From NCBI GenBank assembly GCA_902782805.1, contig CACZON010000070.1, forward strand, positions 1 to 10,289: a stretch of DNA of 10,289 nucleotides, read 5' to 3'. This stretch comes from Oscillospiraceae bacterium (lineage in GTDB: Bacteria > Bacillota > Clostridia > Oscillospirales > Acutalibacteraceae). Numbering within the stretch: position 1 is the first letter of the stretch; every line of letters starts with the position of its first letter. The notes under the pieces are model-generated. The model was not told the DNA's origin, searched no databases, and saw nothing but the letters and a program-made list of their open reading frames with translations. The translations under genes and the position numbers were made by a program. Shown here piece after piece: positions 1 through 5,590 of this stretch.

Positions 1-641
1 AGGATCGCGCCGAGCAGAGCGCCCTCCTCCGGCGTTGTAAACCGGCGCAGCGACCGCTTCAGAAATTCGCGCGCCGCACGCGGATAATAGAGCAGAGAAT
101 GGCGTTCACACGCGGACACCCGCGCGTTTTCCGCGCCGCGAAAGGTCGCGAACAGGAAAATGCGGCGGCCGGAATAATAACTTTCGTTGACCGAAGGCCG
201 AAACAGATAGACGTCCGCTTCGATCTGATCGTCCATCTGAACGTTGAGCTTCGTTTGCGAAGAAAGCCGCACCTTTCCCGGCATCTCGTTTCCGTCGATC
301 GAAACGTCCGAGAGGAGATAGTAGCCTTTTCCGTAATCGTATTCCGGAAAATCGCAGAGCGTACCGCGGATCTGCGCCGTCCGGCCGTAATACGGCTCTG
401 CCGCGGCGGCAGCTTTTCCGGCGTACACCGTTTTCGTTAAAAGAGCAAGTGCAAAGGCAAACAGCATCAGCGCCGCCGAAGCGCGCCACTGCAGCTTTTT
501 CAGGAAAAGAACGCCGGCGCCGAGCAGAACCGCCGCGCCCGACACGGCCAGCGCGCAAAGGAGCGAAACAGTTTCTCCGAGCCAAAGCGCCGCGAAAAAC
601 GCGATCGCCGCCCAGCAAAGCGGCCGTTTTATTTCAATCAC
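1..641 (-). CDS. comEC: ComEC/Rec2-type DNA uptake channel protein, N-terminal part (runs off left edge)
   Basis: The reverse strand is open from a GTG at 641 to the window edge, giving about 213 residues. Residues 1-50 are hydrophobic and hold two or three membrane segments. They are followed by a soluble beta-rich region containing IRGTLCDFPEYDYGKGYYLL, VSIDGNEMPGKVRL, and further on TTPEEGALLGAI. This order is that of the DUF4131 N-terminal domain of ComEC, with the TPEEGALLGAILLG-like entry into the competence domain at the cut edge. ComEC forms the inner-membrane channel that carries single-stranded DNA into the cell during transformation; many Clostridia carry it without proven competence. 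The GTG lies 10 bases after the stop of the pseudouridine synthase, so the two are probably cotranscribed. An in-frame TGA at 659-657 leaves little room for another start, and no good Shine-Dalgarno is seen, suggesting coupled translation. The channel and nuclease-like C-terminal domains lie outside the window and cannot be checked. Confidence 0.85.
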   Translation of the reverse strand, partial: MIEIKRPLCWAAIAFFAALWLGETVSLLCALAVSGAAVLLGAGVLFLKKLQWRASAALMLFAFALALLTKTVYAGKAAAAAEPYYGRTAQIRGTLCDFPEYDYGKGYYLLSDVSIDGNEMPGKVRLSSQTKLNVQMDDQIEADVYLFRPSVNESYYSGRRIFLFATFRGAENARVSACERHSLLYYPRAAREFLKRSLRRFTTPEEGALLGAI

Positions 642-651
642 CAGCTTTAGG

Positions 652-1299
652 TCAGATCAGATTCCAGGGGGAATTCTCCGGCAAAGGCGCCCGGAGAGAA
701 ATCCGTTCACCCGTTTCCGGGTGCGGGAACGAAAGGGACTCGCACCAGAGCGCCACCGCGGGAAAGCGGAACGAACTGCCGTATTTCCGGTCGCCCAGAA
801 GCGGCATTTTCCGCGAGGCGAACTGGACGCGGATCTGGTGCGTCCGGCCGGTATCGAGGCGGATCCGAAGCAGGCCGCAGCTTTTCCCCTCAACGGAAAA
901 GCGCCGGAGCACTTCAAAGGAGAGCGAGGCTTCGCGCACGCCGCGGCGCGCGCGGGAGACGACGTAGGTCTTGTTTTTGCCACGGTCGTGATAGAGCAGA
1001 TCGAAAAGCGTACCGGTATCCTCCGCCGGCGGACGTTCCAACAGCGCGAGATACGTTTTTTCGAGCAGCCGGTCCGCGATCTGCCCGGAGAGCTTTGCGG
1101 CGCTCGCCGCGTCCTTTGCGTAAACGATCGCGCCGCCGGCCTCACGGTCGAGGCGGTGAACGGCGCCGACGTACGCGCCGGGCATTTTAAGATGCTCCCG
1201 GATCAGCGCCGGCATGTTTTTGCCGCTTCCCTCTTCGGAAAGGACGCCCGGCTCCTTTGCACAGACGATCAGAAACCGGTCTTCATACAGGATCTCCAC
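652..1299 (-). CDS. RluA-family RNA pseudouridine synthase
   Basis: A 215-residue protein that should isomerise specific uridines to pseudouridine in rRNA or tRNA in the cytoplasm. The catalytic signature VHRLDREAGGAIVYAK is at residues 47-62, with the catalytic aspartate at D51. The second conserved block RLDTGRTHQIRVQF is at residues 148-160, followed by LLGDRKYG (167-174), as in RluA, RluC and RluD. There is no N-terminal S4 RNA-binding domain, so it belongs to the short single-domain group; the target uridine cannot be deduced. The start is GTG at 1299, supported by GGAAGGGG about 8 bases upstream and by the family's usual beginning (ILYEDRFLIVCAKEPGVL). It is the first gene of a likely two-gene unit with comEC, driven by the extended -10 promoter at 1334-1362. 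Confidence 0.93.
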   Translation of the reverse strand: MEILYEDRFLIVCAKEPGVLSEEGSGKNMPALIREHLKMPGAYVGAVHRLDREAGGAIVYAKDAASAAKLSGQIADRLLEKTYLALLERPPAEDTGTLFDLLYHDRGKNKTYVVSRARRGVREASLSFEVLRRFSVEGKSCGLLRIRLDTGRTHQIRVQFASRKMPLLGDRKYGSSFRFPAVALWCESLSFPHPETGERISLRAPLPENSPWNLI

Positions 1300-1333
1300 T
1301 TCGCCGCCCCTTCCAAAAATTCATATCAGCAGA

Positions 1334-1362
1334 ATTATACCATATTTTTCCCGGTTTGCGAA
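1334..1362 (-). promoter_or_regulatory. Sigma-A type promoter for the pseudouridine synthase / comEC unit
   Basis: On the minus strand TTCGCA (1362-1357), a 17-base spacer and a perfect TATAAT (1339-1334) are seen. The -10 box is preceded by TGG, making an extended -10 element. It lies about 35 bases upstream of the GTG start at 1299 and directly after the terminator of the preceding gene. Confidence 0.8.
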
Positions 1363-1371
1363 GTGTTTTGC

Positions 1372-1407
1372 GAAGAAAAAAGCCGAAAGCCACGAAAGCT
1401 TTCGGCT
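1372..1407 (-). terminator. Rho-independent terminator of the AEC permease gene
   Basis: A perfect 10-bp stem, AGCCGAAAGC (1381-1390) against GCTTTCGGCT (1398-1407), encloses a 7-base loop. On the minus strand the stem is followed by a six-T run and a further TT. It starts six bases after the permease stop codon and separates that gene from the next promoter. Confidence 0.92.
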
Positions 1408-1412
1408 GACTG

Positions 1413-2372
1413 TTACCCGAAGATCGAAACGTACTTGAGCAGCAGCATATAAACGGGGATCAGAACCATACAGACCGCCGTCGTCGCCGCGACCATCGTG
1501 GAGGCGTAGGCGTAATCGGCTCTGTACTCGCGCGACATGATCCCGCATTGCGTCATCACGGGCATGCAGGACATCAGGAAGAACGTCTGCTTCATCAAAA
1601 CGGGCAGCGGCAGCAGAATGCAGAGCCCGGTCATCAGAAGCGGCGAGAGGATAAACCGGCCGATCAGACCGACGATCATATCCTTGCCGAAGCGGTACTG
1701 ACGGATCGGAACGCTGCGGATGATCGCACCGATCAGGAGCATGCTCATCGGTGTTGAGCAAGCCGAGAAGCGGGAGATCACGTCTTCCAGAATGAAGGGC
1801 AGCCGAAGCTCCAGAAGGACGAAAACCGACGCGGCCAGGAAGGAGATAAACGGCGGCGCAAATACCTTTTTGAGATTCGTAAGCGAGAAAAGCTTTGCGC
1901 GGTCGCCGGCGTCGCGGCGGATCAGGAAGGTGCCGACCGTCCAGAAAAAGAACGTGTTGGCCGTATAATAGAGCAGCGAGTAGGGCGAAGATTCCGGCCC
2001 GAGCAGCGGCTCGATCACCGTGATCCCGACGAGCACGGTATTCGACATTGCAACGACGTTCATAAAGACGCCGCGCCGCCCCTCTTCGACGCGGAAAAGC
2101 TTTGAAAGCAGCAGCGCGATCACGAACATCAGCGCGATCGAAAGAAACGGGATCGGGATCCCCCGGATCGTTTCGAGCAGCTCGGAACGCGAAGAATACG
2201 TGTTGATCATTTTGTCAAAGAGGTTGATCGGGATAATCACGTTGACAACAAGCTTCGAAAGCAGCTCGGAGCCGTTGTTCTTTTTGAACCATCCGGTTCC
2301 GGCCACGAAAAAGCCGACCGCCATCATCAAAAGGATTACGGCCACCGTCTCGAACGTCAATTTGAAAAACAT
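1413..2372 (-). CDS. AEC (auxin efflux carrier) family transporter
   Basis: A 319-residue integral membrane protein with roughly ten hydrophobic segments, starting at residues 6-24 (TVAVILLMMAVGFFVAGTG). The order fits the AEC/PIN-like permease family: an N-terminal half with KLVVNVIIPINLF (40-52) and MSNTVLVGITVIEPL (109-123), a polar loop near 150-170, and a C-terminal half with STPMSMLLIGAII (206-218), PLLMTGLCILLPLP and MPVMTQCGIMSREY. Family members export or import organic anions such as malate in bacteria; the substrate here cannot be read from sequence. I chose ATG 2372 because AAAGGAGG lies 10 bases upstream and the protein begins directly with the first membrane segment; an in-frame start at 2438 would add 22 polar residues and would lie upstream of the promoter's -10 box. 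It is monocistronic, with its own promoter and terminator, and divergent from the lexA-like gene. Confidence 0.9.
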   Translation of the reverse strand: MFFKLTFETVAVILLMMAVGFFVAGTGWFKKNNGSELLSKLVVNVIIPINLFDKMINTYSSRSELLETIRGIPIPFLSIALMFVIALLLSKLFRVEEGRRGVFMNVVAMSNTVLVGITVIEPLLGPESSPYSLLYYTANTFFFWTVGTFLIRRDAGDRAKLFSLTNLKKVFAPPFISFLAASVFVLLELRLPFILEDVISRFSACSTPMSMLLIGAIIRSVPIRQYRFGKDMIVGLIGRFILSPLLMTGLCILLPLPVLMKQTFFLMSCMPVMTQCGIMSREYRADYAYASTMVAATTAVCMVLIPVYMLLLKYVSIFG

Positions 2373-2409
2373 CCTTCGCTCCCCTCCTTTCCGGATAAAA
2401 TCCGCATCT

Positions 2410-2438
2410 ATCATATCATCTCCGATGTTTCCCGTCAA
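2410..2438 (-). promoter_or_regulatory. Sigma-A type promoter for the AEC transporter
   Basis: Minus-strand TTGACG (2438-2433), a 17-base spacer and TATGAT (2415-2410), with TGA just before the -10 box (extended -10). It lies 38 bases upstream of the ATG at 2372. It is back to back with the lexA-like promoter, the two -35 boxes being 34 bases apart. Confidence 0.8.
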
Positions 2439-2472
2439 TCATAATTACAAAAAAGAAACTTTAGAAAAGTGC

Positions 2473-2501
2473 TTGACAAACATTTGTGCGTGTGGTATAT
2501 T
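2473..2501 (+). promoter_or_regulatory. Strong sigma-A promoter of the lexA-like gene
   Basis: A perfect TTGACA (2473-2478), a 17-base spacer and TATATT (2496-2501), with TGG before the -10 box (extended -10). The expected transcription start near 2508 leaves a leader of about 50 bases that contains the dyad at 2515-2527. An unusually good promoter suits a gene held down by a repressor, probably its own product. Confidence 0.88.
2478..2489 (+). promoter_or_regulatory. Candidate SOS-box-like operator inside the lexA-like promoter
   Basis: AAACATTTGTGC lies between the -35 and -10 boxes. It resembles the Gram-positive LexA (DinR) box core GAAC-N4-GTTC, with 6 of the 8 core bases matching and the correct 4-base gap. 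The overlapping string ACAAACATTTGT (2476-2487) is itself a dyad with perfect 5-base arms. The position would block RNA polymerase. That it binds this protein is inference. Confidence 0.4.
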
Positions 2502-2514
2502 GATTTTGTAAACA

Positions 2515-2527
2515 GGACATTTTGTCC
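2515..2527 (+). promoter_or_regulatory. Perfect inverted repeat just downstream of the lexA-like promoter, candidate operator
   Basis: GGACATTTTGTCC is a perfect inverted repeat with 5-base arms and a 3-base centre, about 7 bases past the expected transcription start. It sits in a longer imperfect dyad whose outer arms are TTTTGT (2505-2510) and ACAAAA. The position suits an autorepressor. The GGAC-N5-GTCC spacing differs from the standard Firmicute LexA box, in keeping with the protein's divergent recognition helix. It could instead be an RNA hairpin of the leader. Confidence 0.5.
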
Positions 2528-2559
2528 CATTTAACAAAAAGACGGGAGGCGCTGCCGGT

Positions 2560-3168
2560 ATGCGGGCAAAAAGCGGCGAGAAAAAGGACGCGATCCTGCG
2601 TTTTATCGAACGTTATTATGAAGAATACGGCCGCTCCCCCGCGATCCGCGAGATCGAACGCGGCACCGGGATCCCGAAATCGACGGTCGGGCGCTATCTG
2701 CTCGAAATGGGGATCGAAGAGGAGATCCGCTACGAAGGCGCCGCGCGCAAAGCGCAGACCGCGAAAACGGGCAAACATTCCGCAAGCTTCGTTTCCGTCG
2801 GTCTCGTGGGGAACATCGCCTGCGGCGCGCCGAACTTCGCCGAGGAGAACATCGAGGAATACTTCCGTCTCCCCGCCTCGCTGATCGGCAGCGGCGAATT
2901 CTATTTTCTGCGGGCGTTCGGCGATTCGATGATCGAAGCCGGGATCAGCGAGGGCGATCTCGTCCTCGTGCGCAGGCAGGAAACCGCCCGCCCGGGGCAG
3001 ATCGTCGTTGCGCTCGTCGGCGATGAAACGACGCTCAAGCGCTTTTATCCCGAACCGAAAAAACGCCGCATCCGCCTCCATCCGGAAAACCGCGAGCTGG
3101 AGGATCTCTATGTTGAAAACTGCTCGATACAGGGCATTGCCGTAAAAGTACTGAAAGATCTGATTTGA
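2560..3168 (+). CDS. LexA-like self-cleaving transcriptional repressor (S24 peptidase family)
   Basis: A 202-residue protein, the same length as E. coli LexA. Residues 8-60 form a winged-helix LexA-type DNA-binding domain (AILRFIERYYEEYGRSPAIREIERGTGIPKSTVGRYL, residues 11-47), whose recognition helix differs from typical LexA. Residues 78-202 are the S24 domain: cleavage site at C88-G89 within NIACGAPNFAEENIEEYF, catalytic serine S123 in GDSMIEAGI, and lysine K160 in ETTLKRFY. The distances between these residues (35 and 37) equal those of E. coli LexA. The bond is Cys-Gly, as in UmuD, rather than Ala-Gly. It probably represses DNA-damage genes and itself, and cleaves itself when RecA is activated. 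GGGAGG lies 10 bases before the ATG. A strong promoter with two candidate operators precedes it and a small membrane-protein gene follows 15 bases later. It could be the true SOS LexA or a paralogous LexA-like regulator; the window cannot decide this. Confidence 0.88.
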   Translation: MRAKSGEKKDAILRFIERYYEEYGRSPAIREIERGTGIPKSTVGRYLLEMGIEEEIRYEGAARKAQTAKTGKHSASFVSVGLVGNIACGAPNFAEENIEEYFRLPASLIGSGEFYFLRAFGDSMIEAGISEGDLVLVRRQETARPGQIVVALVGDETTLKRFYPEPKKRRIRLHPENRELEDLYVENCSIQGIAVKVLKDLI

Positions 3169-3183
3169 GAAAGGAAGAGAAAT

Positions 3184-3333
3184 ATGTTCTGGATTTTAAT
3201 GACCGTATTCGTTCTGGCGGTTCTGATGGGCGTCGTTTACCCCTTAGGCGCTATCATTTTCTGCAAACTCTTCGCCCTGCGCCACGGAAAGAAAGCCACC
3301 GTTCGCCAGATCATGAACGTGATCGGCTATTGA
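3184..3333 (+). CDS. Small single-pass membrane protein, 49 residues, cotranscribed with the lexA-like gene
   Basis: This short open frame runs from ATG 3184 to TGA 3331-3333. It is preceded by AAAGGAAGAG at the right distance and starts 15 bases after the lexA-like stop. Residues 3-30 (ILMTVFVLAVLMGVVYPLG and onward) are hydrophobic, probably one membrane segment, followed by a basic tail (RHGKKATVRQIMNVIGY, from residue 33). A strong terminator begins 13 bases after its stop, so it forms a two-gene unit with lexA. I do not recognise the family. Being made together with a LexA-type repressor, it would rise after DNA damage if that repressor is the SOS regulator. Small SOS-induced membrane proteins that halt division, such as YneA and SidA, are known elsewhere, but no similarity to them is visible here. 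The gene call is strong because of its ribosome site, spacing and membrane pattern; the role is unknown. Confidence 0.75.
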   Translation: MFWILMTVFVLAVLMGVVYPLGAIIFCKLFALRHGKKATVRQIMNVIGY

Positions 3334-3345
3334 GCCGAAGAACTC

Positions 3346-3378
3346 TCTCCCCGCGAAAACGGGGAGATTTCTTTTTTT
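3346..3378 (+). terminator. Rho-independent terminator after the lexA-like operon
   Basis: A perfect 8-bp stem, TCTCCCCG (3346-3353) against CGGGGAGA (3360-3367), with loop CGAAAA and then TTTCTTTTTTT. It closes the lexA and small-membrane-protein unit. The ribosome site of the next gene begins two bases after the T run, so that gene either depends on readthrough or has a promoter inside the upstream genes. Confidence 0.93.
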
Positions 3379-3390
3379 CGGAGGGACGAT

Positions 3391-3936
3391 ATGGAGCTTA
3401 AAAAAGGAAACATCCGGATCCGAAACGCCGGAGCAGACGACGCGGCGGCGCTCGCCGCCTGGTGGAACGACGGCAGGATCATGGCGCACGCGGGCTTTCC
3501 GCTCGGGCTCGGAACCACCGCGGAAAAGATCGCCGCGGACCTGCTCGGCGACAGCGACGAAACCCGCCGGCGGCTGATCCTCGAATATAAGGGAACGCCG
3601 ATCGGCGAGATGAGTTTTCGGATCCTCGAAAACGGCAGTGCCGAGATCGGGATCAAGATCTGCCTTGAAGCGTACCGCGAAAAAGGAATCGGGCGGACAG
3701 CGCTTTCTCTGCTGATCCGCGCGCTTTTCGAGAAAGGCGCGGAGAAGATCGTCCTCGATACGAACCTTCAGAACACCCGCGCGCAGCACGTCTACGAAAC
3801 GCTCGGCTTTCGAAAAACCGGCGTGCGGATCGACTCCTGGCGCGATCAGCTCGGCGCGCTGCAGTCCGCGGTCGATTACGAGCTTCTGCCGGAACAGTTC
3901 CGCGATTTTTCATCCCCCGAGCCGCCGCGCGGATAA
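3391..3936 (+). CDS. GNAT-family N-acetyltransferase
   Basis: A 181-residue protein with the GNAT fold pattern of the RimJ/RimL-like branch. N-terminal strand IRIRNAGADDAAALAAWWND (residues 8-27) leads to the central strands LILEYKGTPIGEMSFRI (62-78) and AEIGIKICLEAYREKGIG (84-101). The last holds the acetyl-CoA pyrophosphate loop R-x-x-G-x-G (R96, G99, G101). It continues through VLDTNLQNTRAQHVYETLGF (121-140), the conserved motif B region, and ends in WRDQLGALQSAVDYEL. It should transfer an acetyl group from acetyl-CoA to an amine; the acceptor (protein N-terminus, small molecule or drug) cannot be told. GGAGGG lies 5 bases before the ATG. No convincing promoter of its own was found; it follows a terminator on the same strand. 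Confidence 0.9.
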   Translation: MELKKGNIRIRNAGADDAAALAAWWNDGRIMAHAGFPLGLGTTAEKIAADLLGDSDETRRRLILEYKGTPIGEMSFRILENGSAEIGIKICLEAYREKGIGRTALSLLIRALFEKGAEKIVLDTNLQNTRAQHVYETLGFRKTGVRIDSWRDQLGALQSAVDYELLPEQFRDFSSPEPPRG

Positions 3937-3939
3937 CGC

Positions 3940-3968
3940 TTGCCTTTTCGCGCGGTTTCCGGTATAAT
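3940..3968 (+). promoter_or_regulatory. Sigma-A promoter for the tandem zinc-ribbon genes
   Basis: TTGCCT (3940-3945), a 17-base spacer and a perfect TATAAT (3963-3968). The -35 box begins three bases after the acetyltransferase stop codon. The ATG is 25 bases after the -10 box, so the leader is very short. Confidence 0.78.
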
Positions 3969-3993
3969 AGAGACGAAAGGAAGGGTGATAAAG

Positions 3994-4137
3994 ATGGCGA
4001 GATGTCCGAAATGCCGCTGCGGCGAGCTGGTGGAGATCGGCCGCAGAATGGTCTGCCTCAACTGCGACTATACCTGCTCGAGAGCCCACGCGCGCCTGCT
4101 TCAGGACAGCAGCCACACCCATTCGAAGGTTTCCTAC
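3994..4137 (+). repeat. Conserved 144-base segment, copy 1 of a direct repeat
   Basis: The first 48 codons of this gene match the first 48 codons of the next gene (4451-4594) at 137 of 144 bases by my count. The only protein changes are S39-S40 to G-G. Similarity stops abruptly after codon 48 and is absent in the linker, membrane segment and upstream region. Confidence 0.95.
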
Positions 4138-4380
4138 GCGAAGGAGCTTCAGACGCCGCGCAGAGCCGCCGGAAGATTTGCTCCTCCCAACGGCGCCGCT
4201 CCCGCCGCACGCGGAAAATCGCCGCTCCCCGCACCGGTTCCTTCCGTAAACAGCGGCAAAGCCAAATCGCGGCTGATTGCAATCCTCGTTTTTTTGTTCG
4301 TGATCGCGCTTGCGATCGTCGCGTTCGGCTGGATGGATTCCTGCGCCGTAGAGCAGGGGCTGTACCCGGGGTTCCGTTGA
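3994..4380 (+). CDS. Zinc-ribbon, single-pass membrane protein (copy 1 of a tandem pair)
   Basis: A 128-residue protein. Residues 4-28 carry a cysteine cluster, CPKCRC (4-9) and CLNCDYTC (21-28), fitting a zinc ribbon with one or two extra cysteines. A basic and polar stretch RAHARLLQD (30-38) and HTHSKVSY (41-48) follow, then a low-complexity Pro/Ala/Ser linker (about 52-88), one membrane segment (about 92-112, LIAILVFLFVIALAIVAFGW) and a short tail with a lone cysteine. There is no signal peptide, so the ribbon is probably cytoplasmic and the protein anchored by its C-terminal helix. I chose ATG 3994 because AAGGAAGG lies about 9 bases upstream and the second copy begins the same way; GTG 3985 in the same frame is less likely. 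Function is not recognised. The next gene is a partial duplicate. Confidence 0.8.
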   Translation: MARCPKCRCGELVEIGRRMVCLNCDYTCSRAHARLLQDSSHTHSKVSYAKELQTPRRAAGRFAPPNGAAPAARGKSPLPAPVPSVNSGKAKSRLIAILVFLFVIALAIVAFGWMDSCAVEQGLYPGFR

Positions 4381-4450
4381 AAATACGCGGCAGAGCCGAA
4401 CGCTTTTCTCTGCGTGACGATCCGATTTTAACAGAAAGGACGAGATTTTG

Positions 4451-4594
4451 ATGGCAAGATGTCCGAAATGCCGCTGCGGCGAATTGGTGGAGATCGGCCG
4501 CAGAATGGTCTGCCTCAACTGCGATTATACCTGCTCGAGAGCCCACGCGCGCCTGCTTCAGGACGGCGGCCACACCCATTCGAAGGTCTCCTAC
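4451..4594 (+). repeat. Conserved 144-base segment, copy 2 of a direct repeat
   Basis: Partner of 3994-4137, 457 bases downstream in the same orientation. Five of the seven differences are silent; the other two change S39 and S40 to glycine. This pattern means selection on the protein, recent duplication or gene conversion. Confidence 0.95.
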
Positions 4595-4813
4595 ACAAAA
4601 GAGGTTCAGATTCCGCGTATACTGCCCGGAAAATCCGCCTCCGGCTACGTTTCCCCCGCTGCCGCGCGCAGAAGAGCGGCGCTCGGAGAAACCGGCAAGC
4701 CTCCGGCGCAGGAAAAGCCGAAAGTCAACATGTACGTCGCGTGGATCCTCGTCGTTCTGTTCCTGTTTTTGATTCTGTTTTTTACGTTCCTGTCCCGGTA
4801 TCTGCTGAACTGA
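4451..4813 (+). CDS. Zinc-ribbon, single-pass membrane protein (copy 2 of a tandem pair)
   Basis: A 120-residue protein whose first 48 residues equal copy 1 at 46 positions, including all six cysteines of the CPKCRC and CLNCDYTC cluster. The remainder is unrelated in sequence but has the same plan: a low-complexity linker (about 50-92, with SPAAARRRAALGE) and one strongly hydrophobic C-terminal segment (about 94-115, VAWILVVLFLFLILFFTFL), with only a few residues beyond it. GAAAGGA lies about 10 bases before ATG 4451; a TTG one codon upstream is a weaker start. It lies 70 bases after copy 1 with no clear promoter between, so the pair is probably one transcript ending at the terminator at 4843-4881. 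Function is unknown; a C-terminally anchored metal-binding or adaptor role is inference. Confidence 0.8.
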   Translation: MARCPKCRCGELVEIGRRMVCLNCDYTCSRAHARLLQDGGHTHSKVSYTKEVQIPRILPGKSASGYVSPAAARRRAALGETGKPPAQEKPKVNMYVAWILVVLFLFLILFFTFLSRYLLN

Positions 4814-4842
4814 ATCCCGTTTTTCATTCTTGAAAAAATTGC

Positions 4843-4881
4843 AAAAAACGCCCCCGGACTCCGGTCCGGAGGCGTTTTTTT
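4843..4881. terminator. Bidirectional terminator between the convergent zinc-ribbon and flavoprotein genes
   Basis: An 11-bp stem with one mismatch, ACGCCCCCGGA (4848-4858) against TCCGGAGGCGT (4865-4875), with a 6-base loop. Six As precede it and seven Ts end it, so each strand has a T run after the stem. It serves copy 2 (stop at 4813) and the minus-strand flavoprotein (stop at 4905). Confidence 0.93.
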
Positions 4882-4904
4882 ACCGAAAAAGACTTGTTTT
4901 TGTG

Positions 4905-5531
4905 TTATTTCCCGTCCGGGAAGCTCGTAAAGGCGCCGGAATCGAGCTGCGGCAGGCCGTATTTTTCCTTTGCGTCGGCGATCGCGCGGATCAAAAAGGC
5001 CATATTGCGCGCAAGGTTGCGCATCGTCTGCAGGCCCTCCCGATCCTTTTTCACGTCCTCTGCGGTAAAGCCGTGGACCTGATTCCAATAGGTCGAGGAA
5101 GCGACCGGCATCGCGCTGATCGTGAAATACTTATTGAGCACGTCGAAGGAGGCGGTATTTCCGCCCCGGCGGCAGGAGACGACCGCGGCGCCGACCTTCA
5201 TCTGCTTGGAAAAATGCGTGCTGTAAAAGAGGCGGTCGAGCAGCGAGAGCAGGTTTCCGTTCGGCGAGCCGAAATAGACCGGACTGCCGATCACGAGCCC
5301 GTCCGCCGCTTCGAATTTTTCCGCAATCCCGTTGACGGCGTCGTCAAAGGCGCATTTTCCGGTTTTTGCGCAGCTGCCGCAGGCGATGCAGCCGCATATC
5401 TCCTTTTTCCCGAGATGCAGAAGCTCCGTTTCGATCCCGAGCCTGCGGAATTCGGAGATCATCTCTTCGAGCGCCGCAGCGGTGCAGCCGTGATCGTGGG
5501 GGCTTCCGTTGAGAAGCAGTACCTTTGCCAT
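4905..5531 (-). CDS. Iron-sulfur flavoprotein / NADPH-dependent FMN reductase family protein
   Basis: A 208-residue flavodoxin-fold protein. VLLLNGSPHDHGCTAAAL (residues 4-21) is the phosphate-binding loop for FMN. Residues 46-60 hold cysteines C46, C48, C51, C54 and C60; the last four give the C-x2-C-x2-C-x5-C spacing of archaeal and clostridial iron-sulfur flavoproteins (Isf), which bind a 4Fe-4S cluster. GLVIGSPVYFGSPNGNLLSLLDR (about 78-100) contains the second flavin-contact loop, and VVSCRRGGN (116-124) the third. It should move electrons between a reduced partner such as ferredoxin and an acceptor in the cytoplasm; partners are unknown. ATG 5531 is chosen because AGGGAGG sits about 8 bases upstream and the protein then begins at the first beta strand; an in-frame start at 5570 adds 13 unlikely residues. 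It is monocistronic, with its own promoter and a shared terminator. Confidence 0.9.
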   Translation of the reverse strand: MAKVLLLNGSPHDHGCTAAALEEMISEFRRLGIETELLHLGKKEICGCIACGSCAKTGKCAFDDAVNGIAEKFEAADGLVIGSPVYFGSPNGNLLSLLDRLFYSTHFSKQMKVGAAVVSCRRGGNTASFDVLNKYFTISAMPVASSTYWNQVHGFTAEDVKKDREGLQTMRNLARNMAFLIRAIADAKEKYGLPQLDSGAFTSFPDGK

Positions 5532-5590
5532 GGTTTCGTCCTCCCTGTGCGTTGTAACTTGGCGTTTCAAAGGATTTTCCTTGCAATTTC

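Noticed and set aside
449..1452. Several plus-strand open frames of 170-240 residues opposite the pseudouridine synthase and comEC
   Set aside because: Arg/Pro-rich translations without domains or ribosome sites; the minus-strand genes explain the coding signal.
4381..4450. Terminator or promoter between the two zinc-ribbon genes
   Set aside because: GCAGAG and CTCTGC can pair over a 12-base loop, but the stem is short and no T run follows. No -35/-10 pair was convincing.
3994..4813. Assembly artefact as the explanation of the duplicated heads
   Set aside because: The copies differ at seven positions within 144 bases and have different flanks, linkers and membrane segments, so this is not a simple collapsed or duplicated read region.
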